Source of the DNA: Protonemura montana
Taxonomy: Eukaryota > Arthropoda > Insecta > Plecoptera > Nemouridae
NCBI GenBank assembly: GCA_947568835.1
Contig: OX387604.1
Coordinates: 16,459,076 to 16,523,075 of the forward strand
Direction: 5' to 3'
Length of the DNA: 64,000 bases
Of the stretch, positions 63,101 through 64,000 are shown in pieces. How positions within the stretch are numbered: the first letter of the stretch is position 1; every line of letters starts with the position of its first letter. The notes under the pieces were generated by a model. The model searched no databases and was not told the DNA's origin. It saw only the letters and a list, made by a program, of their open reading frames with translations. The translations under genes were made by a program, and so were the position numbers.

Positions 63101-64000
63101 CAGTCTTACACATTAACAGAGTGCATTTCGTGAACTCGTGAGCATTAACACGGATTCCTATAAAATAAATAGTGAAACGTGGCTAGTGAATTGCCCACAA
63201 AACGAGAAGTTGGTGCACAGGTATGCTCGACTCGGTCATTTCCGCCATTTGCTGATTGCAATGAAGTCCATAAAGTAGGAGCATGATGTCCATGAAGAAG
63301 GAACATGAAGGAGTCGGTCACTCAGGTGCATTTGGAAAACCGTCTTAAGAGTGGAATTGACTGAGGTTTGCAATGGTGGAAAGCTGGAGAAGGGGTTAGT
63401 TGTTAGAAATGTTGCCGGTGCGGGGTAACGAGCATCCGATGGGATAGTGGCCATACAACTTGGCCACTCCAAGAAGCTCTAAAAGACCTGCTATCGCGTT
63501 TCATTCGGTTCTTCGGCTTGCAGAATAAGGGGTGGACATGTTTAGTAGGCAGACAGACATGGATAAAAACTTCTTCCATCGATGTCAAATCAATAGTGAA
63601 CAGAGCGGTATAGATAGGGAGGGATGAGGATACGTCTTGCCAGGCTTCAATCTTTATGAACAATCTTTCGCAGAAGATTTTCGATAGAATGAAGATTTTC
63701 TTACGATTTGTATTTTCATAAGGATGGAAAAATATACGCTATTTGTAAAAGAATATGATTCATTAATCGATATGTTATAAGATATGTTCACGAAGAACAA
63801 AAAAACTCTCTGTGCTATGCCTAATCTAATTAAAAAGCAACGAATATTAGACGGTTAAAAGCAATGAAATTTGAAATGCGATAAATCACCAAAGTTTGAA
63901 AGCGTGAAAAAGTAGTTTTGCCTGGGGTCGAGAGGGCCGACAGAATGGCTATTTCCTTTTCTCAACACGTATTTCTTTTTCTTTGGCAGTTTCCAAATGC

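Larger units (their letters stand above)
58345..64000 (-). other. Plexin intron, 5' side (partial)
   Basis: No sema-like exon is visible upstream of the acceptor at 58346-58345. The region holds a GA-rich tract, a GGTAACGAC repeat, GC-rich CGA/CGG clusters with an 11-bp hairpin, degenerate repeats at 62.35 and 63.04 kb, and a 138-bp relative of the foldback element. Nested ORFs here are short and unrecognised. Confidence 0.7.

Noticed and set aside
63236..63663. Two minus-strand ORFs suspected as missing upstream sema exons or retroelement pieces
   Set aside because: No sema motif, cysteine pattern or RT motif could be identified, and splice context is not convincing.

Overview
The window is eukaryotic, AT-rich and mostly non-coding. 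I found one protein-coding gene with confidence. It is an internal part of a plexin receptor gene, most likely class A (PlexA type), on the minus strand. Eleven coding exons lie between 58344 (5' side) and 1023 (3' side). All are bounded by canonical AG acceptors and GT donors, and their phases join without a break into 933 codons plus one base. The fragment starts in the C-terminal part of the sema domain. It runs through three 8-cysteine PSI domains with plexin-type linker/TIG regions between them, then tandem IPT/TIG domains, one transmembrane helix and the start of the cytoplasmic juxtamembrane coiled coil. The signal peptide and most of the sema domain lie beyond position 64000. The Ras-GAP-like cytoplasmic domain lies beyond position 1.

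The juxtamembrane sequence, the PSI1 sequence and the run leading into the last IPT domain look arthropod-like to me. Together with short TTAGG-type repeats and large introns this suggests an arthropod (possibly a crustacean or chelicerate), but the species cannot be fixed from the sequence.

Layout from the gene's 5' side: 58345-64000 is intron or upstream sequence. A sema exon lies at 58168-58344. A 22 kb intron (36177-58167) holds a decayed LINE reverse-transcriptase C-terminus near 57 kb, four different minisatellites and a 33-base G run. Next come the last sema exon (36042-36176), an 8.2 kb intron, the first PSI1 exon (27705-27805), and an 18.7 kb intron (9048-27704) with a 537 bp inverted-terminal-repeat element and a foldback element. 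The second PSI1 exon is at 8915-9047. After a 3.1 kb intron, seven exons are packed into 5825-1023 with introns of 104 to 1313 bp.

In this class the spliced product is a single-pass semaphorin receptor used in axon guidance and cell-shape control. No operon, CRISPR array, rRNA or convincing tRNA gene was seen. The only other protein-level candidates are short unrecognised ORFs, reported as findings. The most noteworthy signals are a furin-like RLRR/S motif in the receptor ectodomain, two inverted-repeat (MITE-like/foldback) elements, repeated long C or G homopolymers in an AT-rich background, and a cluster of minisatellites.
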